Made by a program: the position numbers and the translations under genes
Shown: one piece after another, positions 41,722-50,742 of the stretch
Layout of the letters: the number at the start of each line of letters is the position of its first letter
Position numbering within the stretch: the first letter of the stretch is position 1
Notes under the pieces: generated by a model
Databases searched by the model: none
What the model was told of the DNA's origin: nothing
The model's input: only the letters and a program-made list of their open reading frames with translations
NCBI GenBank assembly: GCA_017461625.1
Contig: JAFTXJ010000009.1
Span: 124,001 to 188,000, forward strand
DNA: 64,000 nt
From: Clostridia bacterium
GTDB taxonomy: Bacteria; Bacillota; Clostridia; Oscillospirales; Acutalibacteraceae
Reading direction: 5' to 3'

Positions 41722-41750
41722 AGTATATTCTTTTTGCATTTTAAAATCAA
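41722..41750 (-). promoter_or_regulatory. Promoter of the efflux operon
   Basis: Minus strand TTGATT (41750-41745), 17-bp spacer, TATACT (41727-41722). The same hexamers as the capsule operon promoter. Confidence 0.72.
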
Positions 41751-41756
41751 TAATCA

Positions 41757-41775
41757 TTTTGTTAAATTAACAAAA
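41757..41775. promoter_or_regulatory. Palindrome between divergent promoters
   Basis: TTTTGTTAA-a-TTAACAAAA, a perfect 9-bp inverted repeat just upstream of the efflux -35 and before the bioY promoter. Possibly a regulator site; too AT-rich to be certain. Confidence 0.35.
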
Positions 41776-41813
41776 AAGTAACAAATAAAAATCAGCTTTA
41801 TTGTATTGTTTTG

Positions 41814-41842
41814 TTTGCAAAATATAAAAATAATGATACAAT
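41814..41842 (+). promoter_or_regulatory. Promoter of bioY
   Basis: TTTGCA (41814-41819), 17-bp spacer, TACAAT (41837-41842) with an extended TG. Confidence 0.6.
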
Positions 41843-41865
41843 ATCACAAATAGCGATAAGGTTGT

Positions 41866-42420
41866 GTGATTTTGAACAAAAGAAATATGACTTTCAATTT
41901 AGCGATGATTGCCGTTTTTACTGCAATTATGTGCATATGTTCATGGATAAGCATTCCTGTTTTCGGAGTCCCCGTTTCATTGCAGACTTTTGCCGTTTTT
42001 ATGTCAGCAAGCATTCTCGGTGCAAAGCACAGTGCTGTAAGTATACTGATTTATGCCACATTGGGAATTATCGGAGTTCCGGTCTTCAGCGGATTTAAAA
42101 GCGGTGCTGCCGTAATCGCAGGTCCTACCGGAGGTTACCTTATAGGATTTTTCTTTGCAGCGATATGCATAGGTATGTTATTAAAATATCTTCCTCAAAA
42201 GAAGTGGGTTGTATGGGTTTCCATGTTTTCGGGGCAAATAATCTGTTACATTTTTGGTGTGCTGTGGTATAAATTTGTTTATCTTGATGCTGTCACAAGC
42301 ATAAAAGAAGTTTTACTTGTTTGCGTTGTTCCGTTTTTGATCCCCGATATTATAAAAACAGTGGCAGCAATAATTCTGTCGCAATCCGTCAAACGCATAT
42401 TAAATAAATCAAAATATTGA
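41866..42420 (+). CDS. bioY: Biotin ECF transporter S component BioY
   Basis: 184 aa, six membrane helices. ISIPVFGVPVSLQTFAVFM (about residues 28-46) and a central AGPTGGYLIGF (about 85-95) are the BioY substrate-binding blocks. It binds biotin and works with a shared ECF module encoded elsewhere. The start may be the GTG at 41866, the TTG at 41872 or the ATG at 41887; AAGG lies just before the first two. No biotin synthesis genes are nearby, which suits a scavenger. Confidence 0.92.
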   Translation: MILNKRNMTFNLAMIAVFTAIMCICSWISIPVFGVPVSLQTFAVFMSASILGAKHSAVSILIYATLGIIGVPVFSGFKSGAAVIAGPTGGYLIGFFFAAICIGMLLKYLPQKKWVVWVSMFSGQIICYIFGVLWYKFVYLDAVTSIKEVLLVCVVPFLIPDIIKTVAAIILSQSVKRILNKSKY

Positions 42421-42474
42421 CACTTTGCAAAATTAGATATAAAATATATAAAGAAAAGTTTAAGGAATGGTATT

Positions 42475-43323
42475 ATGGCAGTTGTTACAACTTACAAGCT
42501 TATGAAAGAGGCATCGGATAACGGTCACGCTATACCTGCGTTTAATATTGATAATCTTGAATCCGCTATGGCTGTTGCTCAGGTTATGAAAGAAACAGGT
42601 TTGCCTGTTATTGTGCAGACAATTCCACGCACACTTAACTACGGTGGTGTTGCCACTTACCCTGCTCTTATGAAAGCACTTATGGCTGACAGCAATGTTG
42701 ACTATGCAATGCACCTTGACCACGGCAACGGAGCTGAGCTTGCAAAAAAGTGCATTGACTGCGGTTTCACTTCTGTTATGTTTGACGGAAGTACTCTACC
42801 CTTTGAAGAAAATATTAAAAAGACAAAAGAAGTTGTTGATATCGCTGCCCAATACGGAGTTTCGGTTGAAGGCGAATTGGGAACCATCGGCGGTAAAGAA
42901 GAGGGCGACACTGAGCTTGAAGCTAACTACACAAAAGTCAGCGAAGCAATAGAATTTACACAAAAAACAAACGTGAGCATTCTTGCAATCGGAGTTGGCA
43001 CAGCTCACGGAATTTATAAAGGAACCCCTAAAATCAGCATTGACAGAATTAAAGAAATTCATTCAAGCATTAATACTCCTCTTGTTTTACACGGGGCATC
43101 AGGGCTGAGCGATGAAACTTTGAGAGCCTGTATTGATGCAGGTATTTCAAAAATTAACTTTGCAACAGAACTGCGTCAGGCATATACAGCAGGAATCAAA
43201 GCAGGATTTAAAAAATATCCTGATGCCTTTGACCCTAAGATTTATATGCCCGAAGCAGTAGAATTTATAAAAAAAGTTCTTCTTGAAAAAATTAAGGTTT
43301 GTTATAATGAGGTGAAATTATGA
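42475..43323 (+). CDS. Class II fructose/tagatose-bisphosphate-type aldolase
   Basis: 282 aa. HAIPAFNIDNLES, YAMHLDHGN with the catalytic Asp and zinc His, GELGTIGGKEEG, GVGTAHGIYKGTPKI and LHGASGLSDE are all class II aldolase blocks. The close relatives FbaA, GatY/KbaY and IolJ cannot be told apart by eye. It forms an overlapping operon with a PI-PLC-like gene and a PfkB kinase, so a sugar- or inositol-derived bisphosphate is a more likely substrate than the glycolytic one. Confidence 0.88.
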   Translation: MAVVTTYKLMKEASDNGHAIPAFNIDNLESAMAVAQVMKETGLPVIVQTIPRTLNYGGVATYPALMKALMADSNVDYAMHLDHGNGAELAKKCIDCGFTSVMFDGSTLPFEENIKKTKEVVDIAAQYGVSVEGELGTIGGKEEGDTELEANYTKVSEAIEFTQKTNVSILAIGVGTAHGIYKGTPKISIDRIKEIHSSINTPLVLHGASGLSDETLRACIDAGISKINFATELRQAYTAGIKAGFKKYPDAFDPKIYMPEAVEFIKKVLLEKIKVCYNEVKL

Positions 43324-44210
43324 TTTATTCTAACTGGATGTCTTATATCAAAGACGAAGTCAGGTTGCGTGACGTGGTTATCCCCGGTTCGCACAATACC
43401 GGCAGCTACGGAATGAACCCAACTGCTTGCTGCCAGGACGGCAACTTATATGAACAATTCAAGTACGGTGTTCGCTATTACTGCATGCGTCTTGACACCA
43501 AAAAGGGTAAGGTTGTTCAGTGCCACGGCATTATGAAAGGTGAACCGTTCGAGGACAGCCTTAAGCAGTTCAAAAAAATTCTTGAAGAAAATGATACTGA
43601 GTTTTTGATTATTGACCTTCGTGAATATTATCCCCAACCGGTTGGTCCGTTCACCCTCAAATATCATGTTGACCCTAAAAAGGTTGATGAGTTGCTGGAA
43701 GAATATATTCAGCCGTCCAAATACGCTTTGACTGGTTTTGAAAATATCTCTGATGTTACAATGGGTGATATACGCAAAGCGGGCAAAAGATACATTCTCA
43801 TAAATTATGAAGAAGCATATGCATACTCAGTAAACTGCAAAATTGATGCACCGTGGGACAACACCACTCACGGATTTCTTCCCAAAAGATTTATTCACTC
43901 TATCACCAAGTATTTTGACAAAGATTATGACGGTCTTTTTTGGTTTCAGACTCAGCAGACTCCGAATGTCGGCTCTGACATTGGTTTTAAAACACCGAGA
44001 AAGCTTGACAAAACCCTCAGAATTCAGTTTAAGTCGATGCTCAGAAATATAGCTGCTGACCCTGAAAAACTCAAAAAAATGAACATTGTTGCAGGCGATT
44101 TTATGACCGAAGATTATTCAAAATCTCACGAAATTCTTTTGCTTAATCTCTTCAAAAATAATGTTATTGACACGTTGAGAGATGAATTCAGAAAGGGTCT
44201 TCTTGTATGA
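43320..44210 (+). CDS. PI-PLC X-domain phosphodiesterase-like protein, cytoplasmic
   Basis: 296 aa. IPGSHNTGSYG (H25), RLD (R57, D59) and CHG (H69) reproduce the two catalytic histidines and the Arg/Asp of bacterial phosphatidylinositol-specific phospholipase C. Unlike secreted bacterial PI-PLCs it has no signal peptide, so it should act inside the cell, on a glycerophosphoinositol-like or other cyclisable phosphodiester. ATGA overlaps at both ends lock it to the aldolase and PfkB genes. Confidence 0.83.
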   Translation: MIYSNWMSYIKDEVRLRDVVIPGSHNTGSYGMNPTACCQDGNLYEQFKYGVRYYCMRLDTKKGKVVQCHGIMKGEPFEDSLKQFKKILEENDTEFLIIDLREYYPQPVGPFTLKYHVDPKKVDELLEEYIQPSKYALTGFENISDVTMGDIRKAGKRYILINYEEAYAYSVNCKIDAPWDNTTHGFLPKRFIHSITKYFDKDYDGLFWFQTQQTPNVGSDIGFKTPRKLDKTLRIQFKSMLRNIAADPEKLKKMNIVAGDFMTEDYSKSHEILLLNLFKNNVIDTLRDEFRKGLLV

Positions 44211-45100
44211 ATTTTCAATCACTTATTATCGGTCACATAACCCTTGACACTAATATTGACCACCTTGATAATGAAGTTAAAATCCCCGGCGGTGCCGTTG
44301 TTTATTCTTCTGCCTCTGCCTATGCACTTGGTCATAATGTTGGTGTTCTTACAAAAATCGCCCCAAAAGACAATGCTCTTCTTGACTCTTTCACCTTGCC
44401 GAGGGAGAATATCATCATCCTCGATTCAAAAGAAACCACATATATGTATAACAAATATTACACTCCCGACAAAGAACGCAGGGATTGTATGTGCTTTTCA
44501 AGAGGTGATGAGATAACAGCAGAGGATATTCCTGCAAATTTAACTGCCGATATTTATCATTTTGCAGGGCTGATTCATGGGGATTTCAGTGGTAAAATGA
44601 TAAAAGAATTGAGCAAAAGAGGCAAAGTTGCTGTTGACGTTCAAGGTTTTTTGAGACACAGAAATGATGAAGACAACACCTTGTTTTTTGAAGATTGGGC
44701 AGATAAAAAAGAAATTTTACCCTATATTGATTTTCTTAAAACAGATGCTGCCGAAGCAGAAATTCTCACAGGCCTGACAGACAGAAAAGAAGCCGCAAAA
44801 CTCCTCCAGAAATGGGGTGCAAAAGAAATTCTTATCACACACAACACTGAAGTGTTAGCTTATGACGGCAAGGATTTTTACACCTGCCCCATTAAATCAA
44901 GGAATTTAAGCGGAAGAACAGGCAGAGGTGACACAACCTTCGCCGCATACATCAATGAAAGATGTCATAACGATATTAAATCTTCACTTCTCACGGCGAC
45001 TGCAACGGTTTCACTAAAAATGGAAACCCCCGGTGCTTTAAAAGCAACGAGGGCAGATATTGAAAACTATATAAATGAATTTTTTAAGGAGCAGATTTAA
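44207..45100 (+). CDS. PfkB-family carbohydrate kinase
   Basis: 297 aa. IPGGAVVYSSASAYALGHNVGVLTKI gives the N-terminal PfkB signature region. GRTGRGDTTFAAY is the C-terminal signature with the catalytic Asp, although GxGD reads GRGD. Candidate substrates in the family include inositol, 5-dehydro-2-deoxygluconate (IolC), ribose and tagatose-6-phosphate. Operon with aldolase and PI-PLC-like genes. Confidence 0.87.
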   Translation: MNFQSLIIGHITLDTNIDHLDNEVKIPGGAVVYSSASAYALGHNVGVLTKIAPKDNALLDSFTLPRENIIILDSKETTYMYNKYYTPDKERRDCMCFSRGDEITAEDIPANLTADIYHFAGLIHGDFSGKMIKELSKRGKVAVDVQGFLRHRNDEDNTLFFEDWADKKEILPYIDFLKTDAAEAEILTGLTDRKEAAKLLQKWGAKEILITHNTEVLAYDGKDFYTCPIKSRNLSGRTGRGDTTFAAYINERCHNDIKSSLLTATATVSLKMETPGALKATRADIENYINEFFKEQI

Positions 45101-45111
45101 GTCTGCTCCTT
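45086..45111. terminator. Bidirectional terminator after the PfkB gene
   Basis: AAGGAGCAGA/TCTGCTCCTT perfect 10-bp stem with a 6-nt loop containing the PfkB stop, then TTATTTT. It also faces the end of the minus-strand phosphoesterase gene. Confidence 0.92.
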
Positions 45112-45986
45112 TATTTTGGCTCAATATTTATAAAAACAAGTTCGGGAGGATTAAAAACACGAGTTTTTTCATCAACGCAAAGTCCACGGCTCACTACCAT
45201 ATCAGTTTCACCAAGGTTATAACATCCACCTGCATATTTTGGGAAAAAGCCTTGATTCGGAGCAACAATGCCGTTAATCAAAAACGGCACTCTCACCTGA
45301 CCTCCATGGGCATGACCTGACACAACCAAATCAAATCCGCTTCGGGAATAAATTTCAGTCTGCTCGGGTCTGTGAGACAAAAGGATCGAGTAATATTCGC
45401 CTTTATTTTGCTCACAAACAGATTCAAGCTGTGCTTTCCACATTTGAGGAGCTTCTTCTTTGGGAAGATACGCTTCGCTTTCACTATACAGACCTGCAGG
45501 GTCATCCACACCGGCAATAACTACAGTTTGTTCGCCAACACTTACTTCACAAGCCTCACCACTGAGAACAGTGACGTTGTAAGACAAAATCATTTTTTTA
45601 ACATAATCAACTTCATTTGTCCAAAATTCGTGGTTACCTGTTACATAAAAGCAAGGATACTTTTTGCCGATAACAGATAACAAAGCTTCTGTTCCGTCGT
45701 GCGGAACTTTATCATCAGCAATATCACCTGCCAACAAGATTAAATCAGGAGAGTATTCGTTGATTTTTTTAATAAGCTTTTCCTGATTTTCACCGTAAAA
45801 AGTGCTGTGCAAATCAGTTATCAATGCGACTTTGACATCACTTGTTATAATTTCAGAGGTCAAAGTATATTCACGAACAACAAGCCCTTGCCAAAAGGCA
45901 ATGATGGACAAAACACAAAAAGTCACACTAACAAAAGCAATAACATGTTTTTTAATGCCGTTTTTACTCTTCAACACCGTCTGCAC
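45111..45986 (-). CDS. Membrane-anchored metallophosphoesterase (YkuE-like)
   Basis: 291 aa. One N-terminal helix (about residues 13-33) then a calcineurin-like domain: ITDLHS, LAGDIADD, TGNHEFW, LSHRPEQ and VSGHAHGGQVRVP carry the dimetal ligands. The TM anchor places the domain outside the cell, like Bacillus YkuE or YpbG. Possible substrates are lipid-linked phosphates. The end of the ATP-grasp-HAD gene overlaps its start by 23 nt. Confidence 0.9.
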   Translation of the reverse strand: MQTVLKSKNGIKKHVIAFVSVTFCVLSIIAFWQGLVVREYTLTSEIITSDVKVALITDLHSTFYGENQEKLIKKINEYSPDLILLAGDIADDKVPHDGTEALLSVIGKKYPCFYVTGNHEFWTNEVDYVKKMILSYNVTVLSGEACEVSVGEQTVVIAGVDDPAGLYSESEAYLPKEEAPQMWKAQLESVCEQNKGEYYSILLSHRPEQTEIYSRSGFDLVVSGHAHGGQVRVPFLINGIVAPNQGFFPKYAGGCYNLGETDMVVSRGLCVDEKTRVFNPPELVFINIEPK

Positions 45987-47589
45987 AACCTTTTATATAA
46001 TCATATACATCGGTAATGCTTGACACAACATTAGCTGAACATTCTTCTTCGGAATAATATAATCCTTCAGCATTTCTTACTAAAAGCCACTTCATACCCA
46101 ACTGCTTAGGGGCATGGAAATCCTTATTTATATTATCACCGATATAAATTATCTGCTCAAAGGGAATCGCCCATTTCCTTTGCATTATACGAAATGCTAT
46201 ATCACACGGTTTTCTGAACTGTTCTCCACCCAGTTCATCAGTTATAATGATATCGTCCACAGCCGGCACAAGATTTAAAGCAGATATTTTTTCCTTCTGC
46301 CCGTCAGGTCTTCCATCAGTAATAATTCCTATTTTTATTCCATCGTTTTTGAGTTGTGCCAATAGTGTTTCTGCACCGTCAACCAAAGATATGGTCGGCT
46401 TATGATCACGATAAACATTAATACACTCTGATTTTTTATCTTCACAGCCCAAATCGGCCAAAAGTGAATCAATCGGAGGCTTGTTTTGTTCAAAATATGC
46501 CCACAAATTTCTATCACCGTCAGCAACACCCAAAAAGTCTGCGACTGCTTTAAAACCGGATGCCACATACTGCTTTTCATTGTAAAGAGTATCGTCCAAA
46601 TCAAATATTACGCCTTTAACAGGTTGCCTGACAGCACCTTCAGCTATGCAAACACTCTGATCAAATCGGCTGAATACCGAGCCGTCACCAATAACAACAT
46701 CATTATCCATCTTTTCACCAAGTAACAGTTTTAAAAGAGCCTCTGCACTCCTTGCCCCGGCCTTCATTGAAAGCGGAGCTCCACCACCATAACGTGGATT
46801 GATTTCAATGAAATAATCTTCCCCGGTATTTTTTTGACGAATCAACTGAATCGTAATGGGTCCGACAGGTTTGAATTCTTTTATAATTCTCCGAGATTCT
46901 TCGACAATCTTTTTATCTAAATCTATTTGAGTTTTTAAAACTTCACCCGCACGCACTTTAAGACGAACTCTGGGGATTATATAAATCGGATTTCCTTCAA
47001 AATCACAAAAAGCATCTACAGTATATTCAACACCATCAATAAAAGGTTGAATTACATAGTCTGACATCTGATGTGCATAAACGCTGAGTTCCTCACGGCT
47101 TTCAGCCTTGAATGCATTTATACTACTGCTTCCGTCTTTTGGTTTTATAAAGCAAGGAAAAGAGCCATCATATAAAGTCCAATCGTTCACAGTTTTTGGA
47201 GCCTTACAACCACATGCTTCAAAAAATGCAGCTGTTTTATTTTTATCTCTGCATACAGCAATTTTATCAGGCGAACTTATTAACACCCTGGTATGCTTGA
47301 ATGCATCAATACTCTCACTTAAAATCTGAAGATCGGTATCTATCGTGGGAACAATGAGATCAATTCTGTCTTTTTCGCAAATGTCTGCCAACTGAGGAAT
47401 ATATTCTTTATCTTTCATGTTGCAAACCACATGAAAATAATCGCAATGAGAAAGAGCAGGTGCAGTTTTGGTAATATCCGTTCCAAAAATCTTCAGATTG
47501 ATACCAATACAGAAAGCAGCCTGACGAAAAGCCTGCACCAGCTCAACTCTTCTGCCCACACCTGTAAATAGAATCCTGACTTCTTTCAT
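45964..47589 (-). CDS. ATP-grasp and HAD-hydrolase fusion protein
   Basis: 541 aa from the ATG at 47589 (GGAGG 5 nt upstream). Residues about 1-320 are an ATP-grasp ligase of the CarB/PylC-like group: LFTGVGRRVELVQAF, VPTIDTDL, PCFIKPKDGSSS and FIEINPRYGGG. Residues about 325-541 are a HAD-IA hydrolase: VIFDLDDTLYNE, IITDG, KPCDIAF and YIGDN. A ligase joined to a phosphatase may form a bond from an acyl-phosphate and then dephosphorylate a product. Substrates unknown. Confidence 0.88.
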   Translation of the reverse strand: MKEVRILFTGVGRRVELVQAFRQAAFCIGINLKIFGTDITKTAPALSHCDYFHVVCNMKDKEYIPQLADICEKDRIDLIVPTIDTDLQILSESIDAFKHTRVLISSPDKIAVCRDKNKTAAFFEACGCKAPKTVNDWTLYDGSFPCFIKPKDGSSSINAFKAESREELSVYAHQMSDYVIQPFIDGVEYTVDAFCDFEGNPIYIIPRVRLKVRAGEVLKTQIDLDKKIVEESRRIIKEFKPVGPITIQLIRQKNTGEDYFIEINPRYGGGAPLSMKAGARSAEALLKLLLGEKMDNDVVIGDGSVFSRFDQSVCIAEGAVRQPVKGVIFDLDDTLYNEKQYVASGFKAVADFLGVADGDRNLWAYFEQNKPPIDSLLADLGCEDKKSECINVYRDHKPTISLVDGAETLLAQLKNDGIKIGIITDGRPDGQKEKISALNLVPAVDDIIITDELGGEQFRKPCDIAFRIMQRKWAIPFEQIIYIGDNINKDFHAPKQLGMKWLLVRNAEGLYYSEEECSANVVSSITDVYDYIKGCADGVEE

Positions 47590-47698
47590 AATTCCCTCCA
47601 CAGTTATTTCCGTTTATCGATATTTTTCGATTATTGATGTTTTTAAAGCTCCAACACCGTACAATGTTATTATACAGTGTTGAAGCAATTTTTGCAAC

Positions 47699-47881
47699 CT
47701 AATTTTGTTTTTTTACAATTTTATATTCATCGTAGTGATTATAATACGGGCAGGAATAAAATGTACCTGAAATGAACTTCATCATTTCATCCTCATCAAG
47801 ATTGACATCACAGCAATAGCACTCTGATTCGTCATCATAGATGTAGTTTGCACATTCTTCACAATTTGTGGCAACTTTCAT
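47699..47881 (-). CDS. Cys-rich small protein (DUF6472-like)
   Basis: 60 aa. Six cysteines including CEECANY, CYCCDV and SCPYY, with acidic and aromatic residues between. The pattern CxxCxxY, then VNLDEDEM and FYSCPYY followed by DEYKIVKKQ, agrees with the DUF6472 family as I recall it. Probably zinc-binding. Found next to pnp in some Clostridia. A short AT-rich gap of 109 bp separates it from the ATP-grasp-HAD gene. Confidence 0.75.
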   Translation of the reverse strand: MKVATNCEECANYIYDDESECYCCDVNLDEDEMMKFISGTFYSCPYYNHYDEYKIVKKQN

Positions 47882-47900
47882 TGTATCACCTTAAAAATTA

Positions 47901-47922
47901 AGGGCGTTGTAACCAACGCCCT
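47901..47922 (-). terminator. Terminator-like hairpin after pnp
   Basis: AGGGCGTTG/CAACGCCCT with a 4-nt loop; the minus-strand tail UUAAUUUUUAA is moderately U-rich. Confidence 0.75.
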
Positions 47923-47931
47923 ATAAATCAA

Positions 47932-50130
47932 TTAGTCTCTTTTCTCTCTGCGAGAATCTCTGCGACCGCCGCGGCCTCTGTTGCCTGCGGGGCGTCGCGG
48001 AGCCTCTGAAAGCTCGTTCTCCGGAACAAGACCTTCTACCTCGATAAGAGCCTCACGACGTGAAAGGTTAAGTCTTTCTTTCTCGTCGATACCGAGAATC
48101 TTAACCATAACCTCATCGCCTACTGTTACAACATCCTCTACCTTTTCAGTTCTCTTAACGTCAAGGTGGCTGATGTGAACAAGACCTTCTTTACCGGGAG
48201 CAATTTCAACGAATGCACCGAAGTCCATAAGTCTTGTAACTACACCCTTGTAGATTGCGCCAACTTCGGGGTCTTTTGCTATTGTATCAATAATGAACAA
48301 TGCACGCTGAGCGTCTTCAAGATTGATTGCACTAACGAAGATGTTACCATCCTCCTGAACGTCAACCTTACAGTTGCATTCTTCACAAATCTTCTGAATA
48401 ACCTTGCCCTGCTTACCTATAACATCGCCAATCTTTGCAGGGTCAATCTTGGTTGTAACCATTTTGGGAGCATATTTTGAAAGCTCTTTACGAGGCTCTG
48501 AAATTACAGGAAGCATAACTTCATCAAGGATATAGCAACGAGCTTTGTATGTCTTATCAAGAGCTTCACGGATAATAGCAGGAGTAAGACCGTGAACTTT
48601 AAGGTCCATCTGGATTGAAGTGATACCCTTCTTTGTACCGGCAACTTTGAAGTCCATGTCGCCGAAGAAGTCTTCAACGCCCTGAATGTCAACCATTGTC
48701 ATAAAACGATCGCCTTCGGTAACAAGACCGCAGGAGATACCTGCAACGGGAGCCTTAATGGGAACGCCTGCTGCCATAAGTGAAAGAGTTGAACCGCAAA
48801 CTGAGCCCTGTGAGGTTGAACCGTTTGAAGAAAGAACTTCTGAAACAAGGCGGATGCAGTAAGGGAACTCTTCAACTGAAGGAAGAACAGGAACAAGTGA
48901 ACGCTCTGCAAGAGCACCGTGACCGATTTCACGACGGCCGGGGCCTCTGCTGGGCTTTGTTTCACCAACTGAATATGCAGGGAAATTGTAGTGATGCATA
49001 TATCTCTTTGTGGTTTCGTTGTCAATACCGTCAAGGAGCTGAACATCGCTCATTGGTCCGAGTGTTGTAACTGTGAGAACCTGAGTCTGGCCGCGAGTGA
49101 ACATACCTGAACCGTGAGCACGGCTGATGAGGTCAACCTCTGCATTAAGAGGACGAATTTCATCAATACCTCTGCCGTCAACACGCTTACCTTCGTCAAG
49201 GAGCCAACGTCTTACAATATATTTCTGAAGCTTGTACATGCAGTCATCAATCTTAGCGATTTCTTCAGGATAAACTTCATCAAACTTTTCGTGAACAGCG
49301 TCGTAAATAGGACGAAGTCTTTCATCACGGATACGCTTGTCGTCTGTGTCAAGAGCAACCTTAACATCTTCAATAGCAAACTCTTTGATTGCTTCAAACA
49401 TCTCGGGAGCAGGATCATTTGAGGGGAAATCAATCTTAGCTTTACCAACCTCAGCCTGAATGCCTCTGATAAATTCAACAACTTCCTGGTTTACTTTATG
49501 GGCATACATAATGCCGTCATACATATCATCGTTTGAAACTTCGTTAGCACCTGCTTCAATCATAGCAACAAGGTCATAAGTTGAAGCAACTGTAACTGCC
49601 ATTTCTGAAACTTCTCTTTCTGCTTCTGTGGGGTTGATAACGAACTTGCCATCAACAAGACCAACTGAAACGCCTGAAATGGGACCGTCCCATGGAATTT
49701 CTGAAATTGAGATTGCGATTGAAACACCGATCATAGCAGTGATTTCCGGTGAGCAATCTGGGTCAACAGACATAACTGTGGCAACAACGCCGACATCGTT
49801 TCTCATATCCTTAGGGAAAAGAGGACGAATAGGTCTGTCAATAACACGTGAAGCAAGAGTAGCCTTTTCGCTTGCTCTGCCTTCACGGCGCTGGAATGAG
49901 CCGGGAATACGGCCTACTGAATAGAGCTTCTCTTCAAAGTCAACTGAAAGGGGAAAGAAATCAACGCCCTCTCTGGGTTTGTCAGCCATAGTAGCTGTAC
50001 AAAGAACTTCTGTTTCGCCATAGCGAACAAGGCATGAGCCGCCTGCGAGTTGAGCCATTTTGCCGACTTCAACTACAAGAGGACGACCTGCGAGTGTGGT
50101 TTCAAATGTTCTGAAATCTTTGAAAAACAT
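47932..50130 (-). CDS. pnp: Polyribonucleotide nucleotidyltransferase
   Basis: 732 aa, full length. Two RNase PH domains (GSCLVRYGETEVLCTATM, SHGSGMFTRGQTQVL-like) with a helical linker. A KH domain follows (IGKQGKVIQKICEE about residues 560-575), then an S1 domain (GAIYKGVVTRLMDFGAFVEI about 620-639), and a very basic Arg/Gly tail. Degrades RNA 3' to 5' with phosphate. It lies after rpsO, the classical order, with its own leader. Confidence 0.97.
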   Translation of the reverse strand: MFFKDFRTFETTLAGRPLVVEVGKMAQLAGGSCLVRYGETEVLCTATMADKPREGVDFFPLSVDFEEKLYSVGRIPGSFQRREGRASEKATLASRVIDRPIRPLFPKDMRNDVGVVATVMSVDPDCSPEITAMIGVSIAISISEIPWDGPISGVSVGLVDGKFVINPTEAEREVSEMAVTVASTYDLVAMIEAGANEVSNDDMYDGIMYAHKVNQEVVEFIRGIQAEVGKAKIDFPSNDPAPEMFEAIKEFAIEDVKVALDTDDKRIRDERLRPIYDAVHEKFDEVYPEEIAKIDDCMYKLQKYIVRRWLLDEGKRVDGRGIDEIRPLNAEVDLISRAHGSGMFTRGQTQVLTVTTLGPMSDVQLLDGIDNETTKRYMHHYNFPAYSVGETKPSRGPGRREIGHGALAERSLVPVLPSVEEFPYCIRLVSEVLSSNGSTSQGSVCGSTLSLMAAGVPIKAPVAGISCGLVTEGDRFMTMVDIQGVEDFFGDMDFKVAGTKKGITSIQMDLKVHGLTPAIIREALDKTYKARCYILDEVMLPVISEPRKELSKYAPKMVTTKIDPAKIGDVIGKQGKVIQKICEECNCKVDVQEDGNIFVSAINLEDAQRALFIIDTIAKDPEVGAIYKGVVTRLMDFGAFVEIAPGKEGLVHISHLDVKRTEKVEDVVTVGDEVMVKILGIDEKERLNLSRREALIEVEGLVPENELSEAPRRPAGNRGRGGRRDSRREKRD

Positions 50131-50160
50131 AAATCTTTACCTCTCTTAATTTTATTTCTA

Positions 50161-50241
50161 CGTCAGGCAAGATTTAGCAATAAATCCACATTTCAATAAC
50201 GCTTGACCTGTCGATTCACTGCTAAAACCAACAGCCTGACG
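50161..50241 (-). promoter_or_regulatory. Structured leader of pnp mRNA
   Basis: CGTCAGGC (50161-50168) pairs with GCCTGACG (50234-50241), and inside it TTTAGCA (50173-50179) with TGCTAAA (50220-50226), making a long two-part stem in the 5' leader. A possible promoter lies at 50266-50294 (TTGTTA, 17 bp, TGATAA on the minus strand). In Escherichia coli the pnp leader stem is a processing and autoregulation site. Confidence 0.5.
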
Positions 50242-50294
50242 AAAGATTGCATTGTTCATTTCACTTTATCACACTATTGTAATAAAGATAACAA

Positions 50295-50320
50295 GGCAGG
50301 CAGAAATAAAACTGCCCGCC
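50295..50320 (-). terminator. Hairpin after rpsO
   Basis: A 9-bp stem with one mismatch (50295-50303 with 50312-50320). The U tail is weak, so some read-through into pnp is likely. Confidence 0.55.
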
Positions 50321-50329
50321 CCTTTTGAA

Positions 50330-50593
50330 TTATTTACGGATACCAAGTCTTGCAATGATAGAACGATATCTTTCAATATCAACTTCCTGAAGATATGCAA
50401 GAAGGTTACGTCTGTGACCAACCATTTTAAGAAGGCCGCGGCGTGAGTGATGGTCTTTCTTATGAGTTTTAAGATGCTCGGTAAGGTCATTGATTCTCTT
50501 TGTGAGAACTGCGATCTGAACCTCAGGAGAACCTGTGTCGCCCTCATGAAGAGCATACTCCTGCATAATTGCTGTCTTTTCTGCTTTTGTCAT
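50330..50593 (-). CDS. rpsO: 30S ribosomal protein S15
   Basis: 87 aa. [20 protein letters not shown] and [24 protein letters not shown] are the uS15 signature. Binds the 16S rRNA central domain early in assembly. It has its own promoter with a leader of about 100 nt before the start, which could bind S15 for autoregulation. Normal length. Confidence 0.97.
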   Translation of the reverse strand: MTKAEKTAIMQEYALHEGDTGSPEVQIAVLTKRINDLTEHLKTHKKDHHSRRGLLKMVGHRRNLLAYLQEVDIERYRSIIARLGIRK

Positions 50594-50698
50594 TTTAATT
50601 CACCTCATTTAATTATTTGCCCGACTACTCAGGTTAAGGCAGGTGATAACTGCTTGGCAGTTTGCTCCAAAATCCGAGAAGCGGAACACGCAACGGAT

Positions 50699-50727
50699 AG
50701 TATAACACGAAAAACCGTGTTTGTAAA
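50699..50727 (-). promoter_or_regulatory. Promoter of rpsO
   Basis: Minus strand TTTACA (50727-50722), 17-bp spacer, TATACT (50704-50699). The spacer contains a 6-bp palindrome (AACACG/CGTGTT). Confidence 0.72.
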
Positions 50728-50742
50728 GAGTTTTTTTAAAAA

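Noticed and set aside
50704-50721. AACACG/CGTGTT hairpin as the leuS terminator
   Set aside because: There is no U run, and the palindrome falls exactly in the 17-bp spacer of a good rpsO promoter.
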